Source: Irregularibacter muris (lineage in GTDB: Bacteria > Bacillota > Clostridia > Eubacteriales > Garciellaceae). From it: 64,000 nucleotides of DNA. Position 1 is the first letter of the stretch; each line of letters starts with the position of its first letter. A program made the translations under genes and the position numbers. Under the pieces are notes generated by a model that was not told where the DNA came from, searched no databases, and saw only the letters and a list, made by a program, of their open reading frames with translations. The DNA is taken from contig NZ_JANKAS010000007.1 of NCBI RefSeq assembly GCF_024622505.1, positions 111,776-175,775 on the forward strand, in the 5' to 3' direction. Positions 24,099-32,455 of this stretch are shown here, in pieces.

Positions 24099-24902
24099 AT
24101 GCAGATTAATTATAATGTAACAGGCGCAGAACGAAAATCACTGGTAGGCGCAATCAGTCAGGAACTAAATGCTCCGACAAAATACCTCGGTGCACCAACC
24201 TTCGCATACGAGGTAGGCGGCTACCATATTGACAAGAACGGGATACTCAGAGGAGATGACAATCCCGGACTGGTTGCTGACCTGCAGGGATTGCACGACT
24301 TCAAAGCTATTACAGAAGAATACGACACTCCACTCCCGGAAGCAGAACCCGTACTGGAGGATGTTCAAATTCCATACGAAGCCGCTCTTGGTGGCAGGGT
24401 CAGCCCTTACTGCGATTACCAGGAGCCACCTGCATATGGGGAACATGAACAAGGGGATGCACTCAAAACCAACCTTTTGACCATCGAGATGCCAAGATTA
24501 ACTTTCACCGATATGGCTCTTGAAAACCTCAAGCGATTGGTTGAAAGCAAATCGTCCCTAATCCAAAAAGCTCTCGGTACTGATTGCACCCATATCATTA
24601 CAGGTGAAGAAACTATCAGCTTCCCTTGGTTTCAAGGAGAGCTTAATTCAAATGAGGTCAAAGCCTACACACATTTTGTTACCGCACTATGCGAGATGGC
24701 AAAAACACAGCAAAGAGTCAATGCTACCGAAAAGCAAGTGGAAAATGAGAAGTACGCTTTTCGCTGCTTCCTCATCCGGCTTGGTTTCGTGGGCTCTGAA
24801 TACAAAACGGAACGCAAAATCCTGTTAAAAAACCTTTCAGGCAATAGTGCCTTTAAGAATGGCGCTCCACCTAAAGCTGAGGAGGTAACGGCTGATGAAT
24901 AA
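24099..24902 (+). CDS. Conserved cargo protein with amidoligase-like C-terminal region
   Basis: A 267-residue soluble protein of the group sometimes labelled virulence-related protein in Clostridia mobile elements. The N-terminal half (Ala-Glu-Arg-Lys-Ser-Leu-Val near residue 10, then YEVGGYHIDKNG near residue 37) is of unknown fold. The C-terminal ~100 residues match the amidoligase encoded 1.2 kb downstream: a FQGEL strand then KAYTHF helix, and ENEKYAFRCFLIRLGFVGSE near residue 220 against ENEKFAMRTYLNRIGFVGEE. The two genes also share the same promoter-like element. ATG 24099 has AAAGGCGG upstream; the gene overlaps the DUF4314 gene by eight bases. Function unknown; a partner or substrate of the amidoligase is my inference. 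Confidence 0.65.
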   Translation: MQINYNVTGAERKSLVGAISQELNAPTKYLGAPTFAYEVGGYHIDKNGILRGDDNPGLVADLQGLHDFKAITEEYDTPLPEAEPVLEDVQIPYEAALGGRVSPYCDYQEPPAYGEHEQGDALKTNLLTIEMPRLTFTDMALENLKRLVESKSSLIQKALGTDCTHIITGEETISFPWFQGELNSNEVKAYTHFVTALCEMAKTQQRVNATEKQVENEKYAFRCFLIRLGFVGSEYKTERKILLKNLSGNSAFKNGAPPKAEEVTADE

Positions 24903-25119
24903 CTTTCCTTCGAAGGATACAGTGGAACGTCTGCGTAAGCAATATCCTTCTGGCACACGAGTAGAGTTGGTACACATGAACGATCCTTATTCTAAGCTAA
25001 GGCCCGGCGACCAAGGAACAGTGGACTTCGTAGATGACACTGGCACAATTTTCTGCTCCTGGGATATCGGTTCCTCCCTCGGCGTTGTGTACGGAGAGGA
25101 TGCGGTACGAAAGCTATAG
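24895..25119 (+). CDS. DUF4314 family protein
   Basis: A 74-residue protein with the DUF4314 core: G-T-R-V-E-L-V, then LRPGDQGTVDFVDDTG and a closing VVYGED. This small beta-barrel (KOW/SH3-like) fold is common in phages and conjugative elements, and its role is unknown. The start ATG 24895 overlaps the upstream cargo gene by eight bases and follows GAGGTAACGG. It belongs to the first transcription unit of the amidoligase cassette. Confidence 0.7.
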   Translation: MNNFPSKDTVERLRKQYPSGTRVELVHMNDPYSKLRPGDQGTVDFVDDTGTIFCSWDIGSSLGVVYGEDAVRKL

Positions 25120-25179
25120 TGGTATCTGTTTCGCAGAAACACACCCATAAATTGATGTGTTTTATTTCTCGGATTTCGC

Positions 25180-25208
25180 TTGCTATATAAGCCTTTTAGA
25201 GTGATATA
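25180..25208 (+). promoter_or_regulatory. Repeated promoter-like element, copy 2 (TTGCTA-N17-GATATA)
   Basis: TTGCTA (25180-25185), 17 bases, GATATA (25203-25208), then TGTACATGCGGAAAG. It stands 47 bases before the amidoligase start. The tail after the second hexamer is diverged from copy 1 but keeps TGTA and GAAAG. Confidence 0.7.
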
Positions 25209-25255
25209 TGTACATGCGGAAAGCACAAAACATACACATTCAGGAGGAAAGCCAC

Positions 25256-26155
25256 ATGTTTACAAGCAGATTCGGGATTGAGATTGAGTTTACAGGCATT
25301 ACAAGAAACGACGCGGCCAAGCTTGCAGCCGACTTCCTTAACGGAACGGTTACACACACCGGCGATTATTACGATACCAAGAAGGTAACGGCCCCAGACG
25401 GACGGGTTTGGAAGTTTATGAGCGACGGCAGCATCTCCTGCCAAAAGAAACAAGGACGCCAGAAGGTAGCTGCCACCCGCGATTATAGCGTAGAGTTGGT
25501 AAGCCCCATCCTAACCTACCGCGAGGACATTGGAACATTGCAGGAACTGGTGAGACAGTTTCGTCACGCAGGAGGATTTGCAAACAACTCCTGCGGAATT
25601 CACATACACCTTGACGGCTCAGACCACACATCGAGGAGCATTAGGAACTTCGTAAACATCATCGCCAGCAAGAACGACCTTTTTTACAAGGCTTTGCAGA
25701 TAGCACCTGAACGAATGAGTTACTGCAAAAAGATGGATAGCCTCTTGGTCGAGAAATTAAACCGACGCAAACCGAAAACGATGGAAGCCATCGAGAGCCT
25801 TTGGTACGAGGGCTACAGCGAAAGCACCAGCCGACACTACCATTCAAGCCGATACCATTTTCTTAACTTGCACAGCTTTTTCACCGGCAACCATACGGTC
25901 GAGCTTCGAGGCTTCAACAGCGAGCTACACGCAGGTAAGATAAGAAGCTACATTGTTCTCGCTCTTGCTCTCAACCACCAGGCACTCACACAGAAATGCG
26001 CCTCGGCAAAGAAACCGCAGGCTGAAAATGAAAAGTTCGCAATGCGGACCTACCTCAATCGCATTGGTTTCGTCGGCGAGGAATTCGCAAACTGCCGGGA
26101 GCACTTGACCGCCCACCTGGACGGTTCGGCGGCTTGGCGATTTCGGGCAGCCTGA
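25256..26155 (+). CDS. Amidoligase (glutamine-synthetase fold)
   Basis: The 299-residue protein belongs to the phage/prophage amidoligase family. It opens with RFGIEIEFTG (the acidic metal-binding strand), carries NNSCGIHIHLDGSDH near residue 112 and VELRGFNSELH near residue 213, all recurring motifs of COOH-NH2 ligases related to glutamine synthetase and glutamate-cysteine ligase. Such enzymes join a carboxylate to an amine with ATP; the substrate is unknown. ATG 25256 follows AGGAGGA; upstream in-frame ATGs at 25208 and 25214 lie next to the promoter. Its C-terminal ~75 residues are homologous to the 267-residue cargo protein upstream. It is followed by a gamma-glutamylcyclotransferase gene, a known association. 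Confidence 0.85.
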   Translation: MFTSRFGIEIEFTGITRNDAAKLAADFLNGTVTHTGDYYDTKKVTAPDGRVWKFMSDGSISCQKKQGRQKVAATRDYSVELVSPILTYREDIGTLQELVRQFRHAGGFANNSCGIHIHLDGSDHTSRSIRNFVNIIASKNDLFYKALQIAPERMSYCKKMDSLLVEKLNRRKPKTMEAIESLWYEGYSESTSRHYHSSRYHFLNLHSFFTGNHTVELRGFNSELHAGKIRSYIVLALALNHQALTQKCASAKKPQAENEKFAMRTYLNRIGFVGEEFANCREHLTAHLDGSAAWRFRAA

Positions 26156-26190
26156 ACGGTTGCCCCGCAAAAATAAGGAGGACAAAGACT

Positions 26191-26640
26191 ATGAATAAAA
26201 CATTCTATCTCGCCTATGGTTCAAATCTCAACCTTGAGCAAATGGCGCATCGCTGCCCCACAGCGAAACCTGTCGGGACGGTGGTTTTGAAGGACTACCA
26301 GTTATTGTTTCGAGGCGGACACGGCGGCTCTGTGGCGACCGTGGAACCTTTTAAGGGCAAGACAGTGCCATGCCTGCTGTGGGAGATTACCCCGGCTGAC
26401 GAAACTGCACTCGACCGGTACGAGGGTTTCCCATTTCTCTACCGAAAGGAAAAAGTCAAAGTCAGACTTGGAAAAAAGAACGTAGAAACTATGGTGTACA
26501 TCATGAATGAAGGTCGACCGCTCGGTACTCCAAGCTGTTATTACTACAGCGTTATTTTAGAGGGCTACAAGAGTGCGGACTTCGACATCAGCATTCTAAA
26601 AGAGGCTGTCGGGGATTCTAAGGAGGACATAAATGGATAA
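26191..26640 (+). CDS. Gamma-glutamylcyclotransferase-like protein (AIG2 family)
   Basis: A 149-residue protein with the family signature FYLAYGSNLN at residues 4-13 and a central acidic residue in ALDRYEGFP near residue 73, which serves as catalytic Glu in GGCT/AIG2 enzymes. They release 5-oxoproline from gamma-glutamyl amines. Beside an amidoligase it would remove or reset the amide made by that enzyme. ATG 26191 has AAGGAGGA upstream; a longer frame beginning inside the amidoligase gene lacks a site. The next small gene begins inside its last codons. Confidence 0.87.
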   Translation: MNKTFYLAYGSNLNLEQMAHRCPTAKPVGTVVLKDYQLLFRGGHGGSVATVEPFKGKTVPCLLWEITPADETALDRYEGFPFLYRKEKVKVRLGKKNVETMVYIMNEGRPLGTPSCYYYSVILEGYKSADFDISILKEAVGDSKEDING

Positions 26641-26812
26641 GAAGATAAAGGAGCAGATTCTCGCCATCCGCGCAACAGGTGAAACAAACATGTTCGATGT
26701 GCCGAAGGTGCAGGAAATCGCAATGAGAGAGGGATATGATGAGTTGCTGGTTTACCTCGCAGATAACACTGGTGCATATGCCCGTTTCATTCTGACAGGC
26801 GAAGATAAATAA
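26633..26812 (+). CDS. DUF5049-type small protein
   Basis: This 59-residue frame starts at ATG 26633, eight bases before the end of the cyclotransferase gene, with AAGGAGG at 26620. The sequence is helical, with KEQILAIRATGETNMFDVP and a second helix EIAMREGYDELL, then a short FILTGE strand. It matches the DUF5049 pattern, a small protein constantly found beside amidoligase/cyclotransferase genes in Clostridia prophages. Function unknown; its fixed position suggests a substrate, adaptor or regulator of the cassette. Confidence 0.65.
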   Translation: MDKKIKEQILAIRATGETNMFDVPKVQEIAMREGYDELLVYLADNTGAYARFILTGEDK

Positions 26813-26884
26813 ACAACTAAACACAGGGAACAGTGCCGAAAATGGCTCTGTTTCTCGTACAGATAGATTTAGAAGGCTTGCTTA

Positions 26885-28528
26885 ATGCAGGTCTATTTTT
26901 ATGCTCGGAAGGAGGCGGCGGATATACGAAAACTCAAGAAATACACACCAACCCGGTTTAAGTCGGCTGATTCAATCTACGATAAGTCATCCGCCGATTA
27001 TGCAGTTGCTTTTGTCGAAGCCCTCTCACATACCAAAGGTACGTGGGCTGGAAAGCCTTTTGAACTAATCGATTGGCAGGAGAGGATAATTCGTGATGTA
27101 TTCGGAACTCTGAAGCCGAACGGCTATCGGCAGTTTAACACAGCTTATGTAGAAATACCTAAGAAGATGGGAAAAAGTGAGCTTGCGGCGGCTGTTGCCC
27201 TGTTGCTCACTTGCGGAGATAACGAGGAACGCGCCGAGGTTTACGGCTGTGCTGCTGACCGTAACCAGGCATCCATCGTTTTTAACGTAGCAGCGGATAT
27301 GGTACGTATGTGCCCAGCTCTGTCCAAGCGAGTGAAAATCCTGGACTCAATGAAGCGGCTCATCTATCAACCGACAGGCAGTATTTATCAGGTGCTTTCA
27401 GCTGACGTAGGCAACAAGCACGGCTTTAACACCCATGGTGTGGTGTTTGATGAACTTCATACCCAACCTAACCGAAAGCTGTACGACGTTATGACCAAAG
27501 GCAGTGGTGATGCAAGAATGCAGCCACTGTATTTTCTTATAACTACTGCCGGGGACAACCAAAACAGTATCTGCTGGGAGGTACACCAGAAGGCCCTTGA
27601 TATCATAAACGGCAGAAAAAGTGACCCCACCTTCTATCCTGTTATATATGGGGCCGATCCTGAGGACGACTGGACAGATCCAAAAGTATGGAAGAAGGCG
27701 AATCCATCTTTAGGAATCACCGTCAGCATGGATAAAGTCAAAGCAGCGTTTGAATCAGCAAGGCAAAATCCTGCCGAGGAGAACAGCTTCCGGCAGCTCA
27801 GGCTTAATCAATGGGTAAAACAGGCTGTACGCTGGATGCCAATGGACAAATGGGATGCCTGCGCTTTTGCAGTTGATCCGGAAGTATTGCGAGGACGCGT
27901 TTGCTATGGCGGACTTGACCTCTCAAGTAGTACGGATATAACAGCGTTTGTTCTGGTGTTCCCACCGGAAGATGAAGCGGATAAATACACAGTTCTACCA
28001 TTCTTCTGGATACCGGAGGATAACATCGATTTGCGGGTACGGCGTGATCACGTAAACTATGATGTGTGGAAAAAGCAAGGATTCCTACAAACCACCGAGG
28101 GTAACGTAGTACATTACGGCTTCATTGAATCGTTTATTGAAGTACTCGGAACAAAATATAACATTCGAGAAATCGCCTTTGACCGTTGGGGTGCTGTGCA
28201 AATGACGCAGAATCTTGAAAACCTCGGCTTTACGGTTGTTCCATTCGGCCAAGGCTTTAAAGATATGTCTCCACCGACCAAAGAACTGATGAAACTGACC
28301 TTGGAACAGAAAATAGCTCACGGAGGTCATCCGGTCCTTCGGTGGATGATGGATAACATATTTGTTCGAACCGACCCTGCCGGAAATATAAAGGCGGATA
28401 AGGAAAAGTCGACTGAGAAAATCGACGGCGCGGTAGCAACCATCATGGCACTAGACCGCGCCATCCGATGCGGTAACGGCAGTGGCGGAGAATCGGTGTA
28501 CAACGAGCGGGGACTGCTTATTTTGTAA
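26885..28528 (+). CDS. terL: Phage terminase large subunit
   Basis: The 547-residue packaging motor has an N-terminal ATPase with a Walker A-like KKMGKSELAA near residue 97 and Walker B VVFDELH near residue 188, then a C-terminal RNase H-like nuclease (GGLDLSSSTD near residue 343, DRWGAV near 432, DNI...DGAVATIMALDRA near the end). It belongs to the Terminase_1 group that goes with HK97-type portals and P27 small subunits. The ATG at 26885 is weakly spaced from a ribosome site (AGAAGG at 26872). It converges tail-to-tail with a minus-strand gene, overlapping by 11 bases. Confidence 0.93.
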   Translation: MQVYFYARKEAADIRKLKKYTPTRFKSADSIYDKSSADYAVAFVEALSHTKGTWAGKPFELIDWQERIIRDVFGTLKPNGYRQFNTAYVEIPKKMGKSELAAAVALLLTCGDNEERAEVYGCAADRNQASIVFNVAADMVRMCPALSKRVKILDSMKRLIYQPTGSIYQVLSADVGNKHGFNTHGVVFDELHTQPNRKLYDVMTKGSGDARMQPLYFLITTAGDNQNSICWEVHQKALDIINGRKSDPTFYPVIYGADPEDDWTDPKVWKKANPSLGITVSMDKVKAAFESARQNPAEENSFRQLRLNQWVKQAVRWMPMDKWDACAFAVDPEVLRGRVCYGGLDLSSSTDITAFVLVFPPEDEADKYTVLPFFWIPEDNIDLRVRRDHVNYDVWKKQGFLQTTEGNVVHYGFIESFIEVLGTKYNIREIAFDRWGAVQMTQNLENLGFTVVPFGQGFKDMSPPTKELMKLTLEQKIAHGGHPVLRWMMDNIFVRTDPAGNIKADKEKSTEKIDGAVATIMALDRAIRCGNGSGGESVYNERGLLIL

Positions 28529-28919
28529 TGGGAACGATGTGTTTTTCAACCCTTTCAGTCGGAGTGCCTGTTGCGGCATATGAAGTCGCATTTTTAAAGA
28601 TGTCTTGGTCCGTTGACTGCGGAAGCCGCTTCTTTTTTACGGGCTCAAGCCCCAACGGGGCAAGCGCCACTGATATCATTCTTCCGATTACCTGCTTGAC
28701 CGTATCGTTTGTGATATCAAGATCGCAATTGGGTGCACAGAAATCAACAATCTGAGATGCGATAGCTACGAGGGCTGGAATGTCGGAAGCTGATAAATCA
28801 GCCATTTTTATTCGATTTTCCTCATCCCAGACGATGTTGTTATAAATTTCGCGAGCTGTTTGGCTGTCTTTGACTACTGAGCAGGTAGGGTGTGTTTTAA
28901 CAAAGCTATCAAAGGTCAT
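28518..28919 (-). CDS. Unknown minus-strand gene inside the phage head module
   Basis: A 133-residue soluble protein, opposite to all surrounding late genes. ATG 28919 follows GGGGGAAAA. The N-terminal part contains SFVKTHPTCSVV and a Trp-Asp-Glu-Glu-Asn segment near residue 33; the middle is helical (IPALVAIASQIVDFC) and the C-terminus is basic (KKKR) then Thr-rich. I do not recognise a family. It has its own near-consensus promoter with a palindromic operator-like sequence directly upstream, so it is probably expressed in the lysogen as a moron-type gene (superinfection exclusion, immunity or defence are possibilities). Confidence 0.65.
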   Translation of the reverse strand: MTFDSFVKTHPTCSVVKDSQTAREIYNNIVWDEENRIKMADLSASDIPALVAIASQIVDFCAPNCDLDITNDTVKQVIGRMISVALAPLGLEPVKKKRLPQSTDQDIFKNATSYAATGTPTERVEKHIVPITK

Positions 28920-28945
28920 ATAATTTTCCCCCTTTTTGATTTTAA

Positions 28946-29001
28946 GACGTAATATAACGTCCTTGTATTTCAAGGATAACAAATTACGTCCTTGGTGTCA
29001 A
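28946..29001 (-). promoter_or_regulatory. Strong promoter with palindromic operator for the minus-strand orphan gene
   Basis: On the minus strand: TTGACA (28996-29001), 17 bases, TATCCT (28973-28978). The spacer contains AAGGACGTAAT and a second AAGGACGTTATATTACGTC lies downstream of the -10, where 28946-28961 is a near-perfect palindrome (GACGT-WATATW-ACGTC type). Two related half-site groups overlapping and following the promoter point to repression, perhaps by the gene's own product. Confidence 0.75.
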
Positions 29002-29033
29002 TACCCATTTTGATTTTTTAGGAGGTGACGCTT

Positions 29034-30281
29034 ATGGATTTATTAAAAGGACTGTTCCGTTCAAGGGATAAGCCTCAAAACCGTGTGGGCAGCGCGTTTT
29101 CATTCTTGTTTGGCGGCACCAGCAGTGGCAAAACAGTAAACGAGCGAACGGCTATGCAGACCACTGCGGTTTATGCCTGCGTAAGAATATTAGCCGAAGC
29201 AATCGCTGGACTGCCTTTACATGTATACCGATACCGCTTGGATGGTGGGAAGGAACGCATCGCACAGCACCCACTGTACTATCTTCTTCATAACGAACCT
29301 AACCCTGAGATGACTTCATTTGTGTTTCGAGAAACACTGATGAGTCATCTTTTACTTTGGGGCAATGCTTACGCGCAGATTGTTCGAAATGGTCGTGGCC
29401 AGGCTGTTGCGCTTTACCCACTGCTACCAAACAAGATGGAAGTCGGCCGAGCTCAAAACGGCGAGCTGGTCTACACCTATTATCGTGATGTTGACGAAAG
29501 CGGACTAAAGCCTAAAGGCGGCTATGTCACGCTCCGCAAGGATGAGGTGCTTCACATACCCGGTCTTGGTTTTGATGGACTCATTGGCTATAGCCCCATA
29601 GCGATGGCCAAGAACGCCATCGGCATGTCGCTTGCCACCGAGGAATACGGTGCGGCGTTCTTCGCTAACGGTGCAAATCCCGGTGGTGTATTGGAACATC
29701 CCGGTGTAATCAAGGATATCCAGCGGGTCAAAGATAGCTGGAACAGTGCCTATCAAGGAAGCGGTAATGCACACAAGGTTGCCGTACTGGAAGAAGGCAT
29801 GAAGTTTCAGGCCATTGGTATCCCACCGGAGCAGGCGCAATTTCTGGAGACACGGAAATTTCAGATCAACGAAATCGCCCGTATCTTCCGTGTACCGCCA
29901 CACATGGTGGGTGACCTTGAGAAGTCCAGCTTCTCCAACATCGAGCAACAATCGCTGGAGTTCGTAAAATACACACTCGATCCATGGGTAGTTCGCTGGG
30001 AGCAGAGCCTTCAGCAATCGTTAATCCTACCGTCAGAGAAAACGTCGCTGTTTATCAAGTTTAATCTGGATGGATTGCTTCGTGGTGACTACCAGAGCCG
30101 TATGAACGGTTATTCAGTCGGAAGGCAAAACGGATGGATGTCTGCCAATGACATCCGCGAGCTCGAGGATATGAACCGCATCCCAGCTGAGGAAGGCGGT
30201 GACTTGTATCTTGTGAACGGCAATATGCTCCCGCTTTCACAGGCGGGGAATTTTTATGAAAAGGAGGCTAATGGCCAATGA
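29034..30281 (+). CDS. Phage portal protein, HK97 type
   Basis: The 415-residue portal forms the ring through which DNA enters the head. Recognisable are AVYACVRILAEAIAGLPLHVY near residue 45, the LLHNEPNPEMT motif, the RKDEVLHIPG strand near 168 and FRVPPHMVGD near 291, all standard for HK97-family portals. ATG 29034 has AGGAGGTGA at 29020. The next gene overlaps by four bases (ATGA), as usual for portal-protease pairs. Confidence 0.93.
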   Translation: MDLLKGLFRSRDKPQNRVGSAFSFLFGGTSSGKTVNERTAMQTTAVYACVRILAEAIAGLPLHVYRYRLDGGKERIAQHPLYYLLHNEPNPEMTSFVFRETLMSHLLLWGNAYAQIVRNGRGQAVALYPLLPNKMEVGRAQNGELVYTYYRDVDESGLKPKGGYVTLRKDEVLHIPGLGFDGLIGYSPIAMAKNAIGMSLATEEYGAAFFANGANPGGVLEHPGVIKDIQRVKDSWNSAYQGSGNAHKVAVLEEGMKFQAIGIPPEQAQFLETRKFQINEIARIFRVPPHMVGDLEKSSFSNIEQQSLEFVKYTLDPWVVRWEQSLQQSLILPSEKTSLFIKFNLDGLLRGDYQSRMNGYSVGRQNGWMSANDIRELEDMNRIPAEEGGDLYLVNGNMLPLSQAGNFYEKEANGQ

Positions 30282-30979
30282 GAAAATTCTGGAACTGGGT
30301 GCGAGATGAAGCCACCGAAGAGCGCACCCTTTATCTCAACGGAGAAATCTCCGACGAGACCTGGTGGGGCGACGAAGTAACACCAAAGTTATTTAAAGAT
30401 GAATTGATGGCTGGCTCCGGTAATGTCACGGTGTGGATCAACTCGCCCGGCGGTGATGTTTTCGCTGCTGCACAGATTTATAACATGCTAATGGAATATA
30501 CCGGAAAGGTCACCGTGAAGATCGACGGATTGGCAGCAAGTGCGGCATCAGTTATTGCTATGGCAGGTGGTGATGTATATATGTCGCCCGTTTCTATGCT
30601 GATGATCCATAATCCTTCGACCATTGCTATCGGCGACAGTGAGGAAATGCTCCGCGCCAAAGCCCTGCTGGATGAGGTCAAGGAAAGCATCATCAACGCA
30701 TATGAACTGAAATCCGGGCTATCCCGCGCAAAGCTATCGCATCTCATGGATGCGGAGACTTGGATGAATGCGAACAAAGCCATTGAGCTTGGCTTCGCTG
30801 ACAAAATACTGTTCACAGAGGATGAAAATCGTACCTCTCTGGATACAGGGCAAGGACTTATATTTTCCCGTGCAGCTGTGTGCAACTCCCTACTTGGGAA
30901 AATACCCAAAAAATCAAAACCGAAAACAGGTACCCCGATAGAGTCGCTGGAAAAGCGGCTCTCTTTAATTTCACACTAA
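30278..30979 (+). CDS. ClpP-like phage head maturation protease
   Basis: The 233-residue serine protease has the ClpP fold: INSPGGDVFAA (the oxyanion loop) near residue 54, GLAASAAS with Ser88, MLMIHNPS with His111 and the MDAETWMNA region near residue 158 that supplies the third catalytic residue. It cleaves the scaffold or capsid delta domain during head assembly. Its start ATG overlaps the portal stop. The C-terminal ~45 residues are basic and extend beyond the ClpP core, probably for binding to the procapsid. Confidence 0.92.
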   Translation: MRKFWNWVRDEATEERTLYLNGEISDETWWGDEVTPKLFKDELMAGSGNVTVWINSPGGDVFAAAQIYNMLMEYTGKVTVKIDGLAASAASVIAMAGGDVYMSPVSMLMIHNPSTIAIGDSEEMLRAKALLDEVKESIINAYELKSGLSRAKLSHLMDAETWMNANKAIELGFADKILFTEDENRTSLDTGQGLIFSRAAVCNSLLGKIPKKSKPKTGTPIESLEKRLSLISH

Positions 30980-30998
30980 TTTGAAGGAGGAAATTACA

Positions 30999-32204
30999 AT
31001 GAGTAAGATTCTTGAATTGCGCGAAAAGCGCGCTAAGGCATGGGATGCAGCAAAGGCGTTCCTTGATACGAAACGTGGTGGCGATGGGCTACTGTCCGCC
31101 GAGGATACCACTACTTACGAGAAGATGGAAAACGACGTCGTCGCATTAGGTAAAGAAATTGAGCGTCTCGAGCGTCAGGCCTCTATCGACTTGGAACTCT
31201 CAAAAGCAACCAGCAATCCCATTACAAATGCTCCATCCAAAGGAGCTGAAGAAAAGACCGGTCGTGCATCCGCCGAATACAGGAAAGCGTTCTGGAATGC
31301 TATGCGTACTCGTGCAGGAGAAGGACTTGATGTAAACGTAAGAAATGCCCTGCAAATAGGTACAGACACAGAGGGTGGTTATCTCGTACCTGACGAGTTT
31401 GAGCGTACGCTGGTGGAGGCCCTCGAGGATGAGAACATCTTCCGTTCACTGGCCAATGTTATCACCACATCTTCCGGTGATAGGAAAATTCCAGTTGTAG
31501 CTACCAAAGGTACTGCTTCATGGGTCGATGAAGAAGGCATTATTCCAGAGAGCGATGACAGCTTCGGTCAGGTGTCTATCAGTGCCTATAAACTGGCAAC
31601 CTTGATCAAAGTCTCCGAGGAGTTGCTGAACGATTCCGTGTTCAACCTCGAAGCCTACATCTCAAAAGAGTTCGCAAGACGTATCGGCAATAAAGAAGAG
31701 GAAGCTTTCTTCACCGGTGATGGCTCCGGTAAACCGACTGGCATCCTTGCCGCTACAGGTGGTGCCCAAATCGGTGTAACTACAGCAGGTGCTACAGCAA
31801 TCACCATGGATGAGGTGCTCGACCTGTTCTACTCACTTAAGGCTCCTTACCGAAACAGGGCTGTATTCGTTATGAACGATGCTACTGTAAAGGCAATACG
31901 TAAGCTAAAGGACGGTCAGGGCCAGTACCTTTGGCAGCCTTCACTTCAGGCAGGCACGCCTGATACCATCATGAACCGCCCTCTGTACACCTCTGCATAT
32001 GTGCCAACTATTGCTGCGACCGCCAAGAGCATCGTGTTTGGCGACTTCAGCTATTACTGGGTAGCCGACCGTCAGGGACGTATGTTCAAGAGATTAAACG
32101 AGCTTTATGCAGTCACCGGGCAAGTAGGCTTTGTAGCTACCCAGCGTGTGGACGGTAAGCTGATCCTGCCGGAGGCTATCAAGGTTCTCCAGCAGCACGC
32201 ATAA
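30999..32204 (+). CDS. HK97-type major capsid protein
   Basis: The 401-residue protein has an N-terminal coiled-coil delta/scaffold region (about residues 1-75, with LGKEIERLERQA), removed by the protease, then the HK97 fold beginning near TEGGYLVPDEFERT (residue ~126). The E-loop and P-domain segments ISAYKLATLIKVSEELLNDS and NKEEEAFFTGDGSGKPTG are present. ATG 30999 follows GAAGGAGG at 30983; the upstream frame lacks a site. Order portal-protease-capsid is standard. Confidence 0.93.
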   Translation: MSKILELREKRAKAWDAAKAFLDTKRGGDGLLSAEDTTTYEKMENDVVALGKEIERLERQASIDLELSKATSNPITNAPSKGAEEKTGRASAEYRKAFWNAMRTRAGEGLDVNVRNALQIGTDTEGGYLVPDEFERTLVEALEDENIFRSLANVITTSSGDRKIPVVATKGTASWVDEEGIIPESDDSFGQVSISAYKLATLIKVSEELLNDSVFNLEAYISKEFARRIGNKEEEAFFTGDGSGKPTGILAATGGAQIGVTTAGATAITMDEVLDLFYSLKAPYRNRAVFVMNDATVKAIRKLKDGQGQYLWQPSLQAGTPDTIMNRPLYTSAYVPTIAATAKSIVFGDFSYYWVADRQGRMFKRLNELYAVTGQVGFVATQRVDGKLILPEAIKVLQQHA

Positions 32205-32217
32205 GGAGGGCTGACCT

Positions 32218-32433
32218 ATGAGTTATAACTCAAAGAATTATATGGAACAGGGCGGCGAAAAGTGGATCATCGGTGGCACACTGGAAGTCCTGCCGGGAGC
32301 CTCGGTAACGGGGCTTCCTGCTGCAGAGAATCAGGTGGATAGCACGGCCACCGATGTTGCTGGTCTGGTCGCGGATTTCAATGCCCTTCTCGCCAAGCTA
32401 AAAGCGGCGGGTTTGATGGCGGCAGACGAATAA
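32218..32433 (+). CDS. Head fibre-like protein
   Basis: A 71-residue protein with an N-terminal YMEQGGEKWIIGGTLEVLPGASVTGLP motif (positions 9-35), the repeated-Gly collar of phage head fibre/decoration proteins, followed by an Ala-rich C-terminal helix. Proteins of this family are encoded directly after the HK97 capsid gene in Clostridia and Bacillus phages and decorate the capsid. ATG 32218 follows AAGGAGGG. Confidence 0.7.
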   Translation: MSYNSKNYMEQGGEKWIIGGTLEVLPGASVTGLPAAENQVDSTATDVAGLVADFNALLAKLKAAGLMAADE

Positions 32434-32455
32434 TGACCGGAAGGAGGCGGATGGC

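Noticed and set aside
26813..26884. Possible promoter or small gene before terL
   Set aside because: Only a short imperfect hairpin and no clear -35/-10 pair; terL may be read from upstream.
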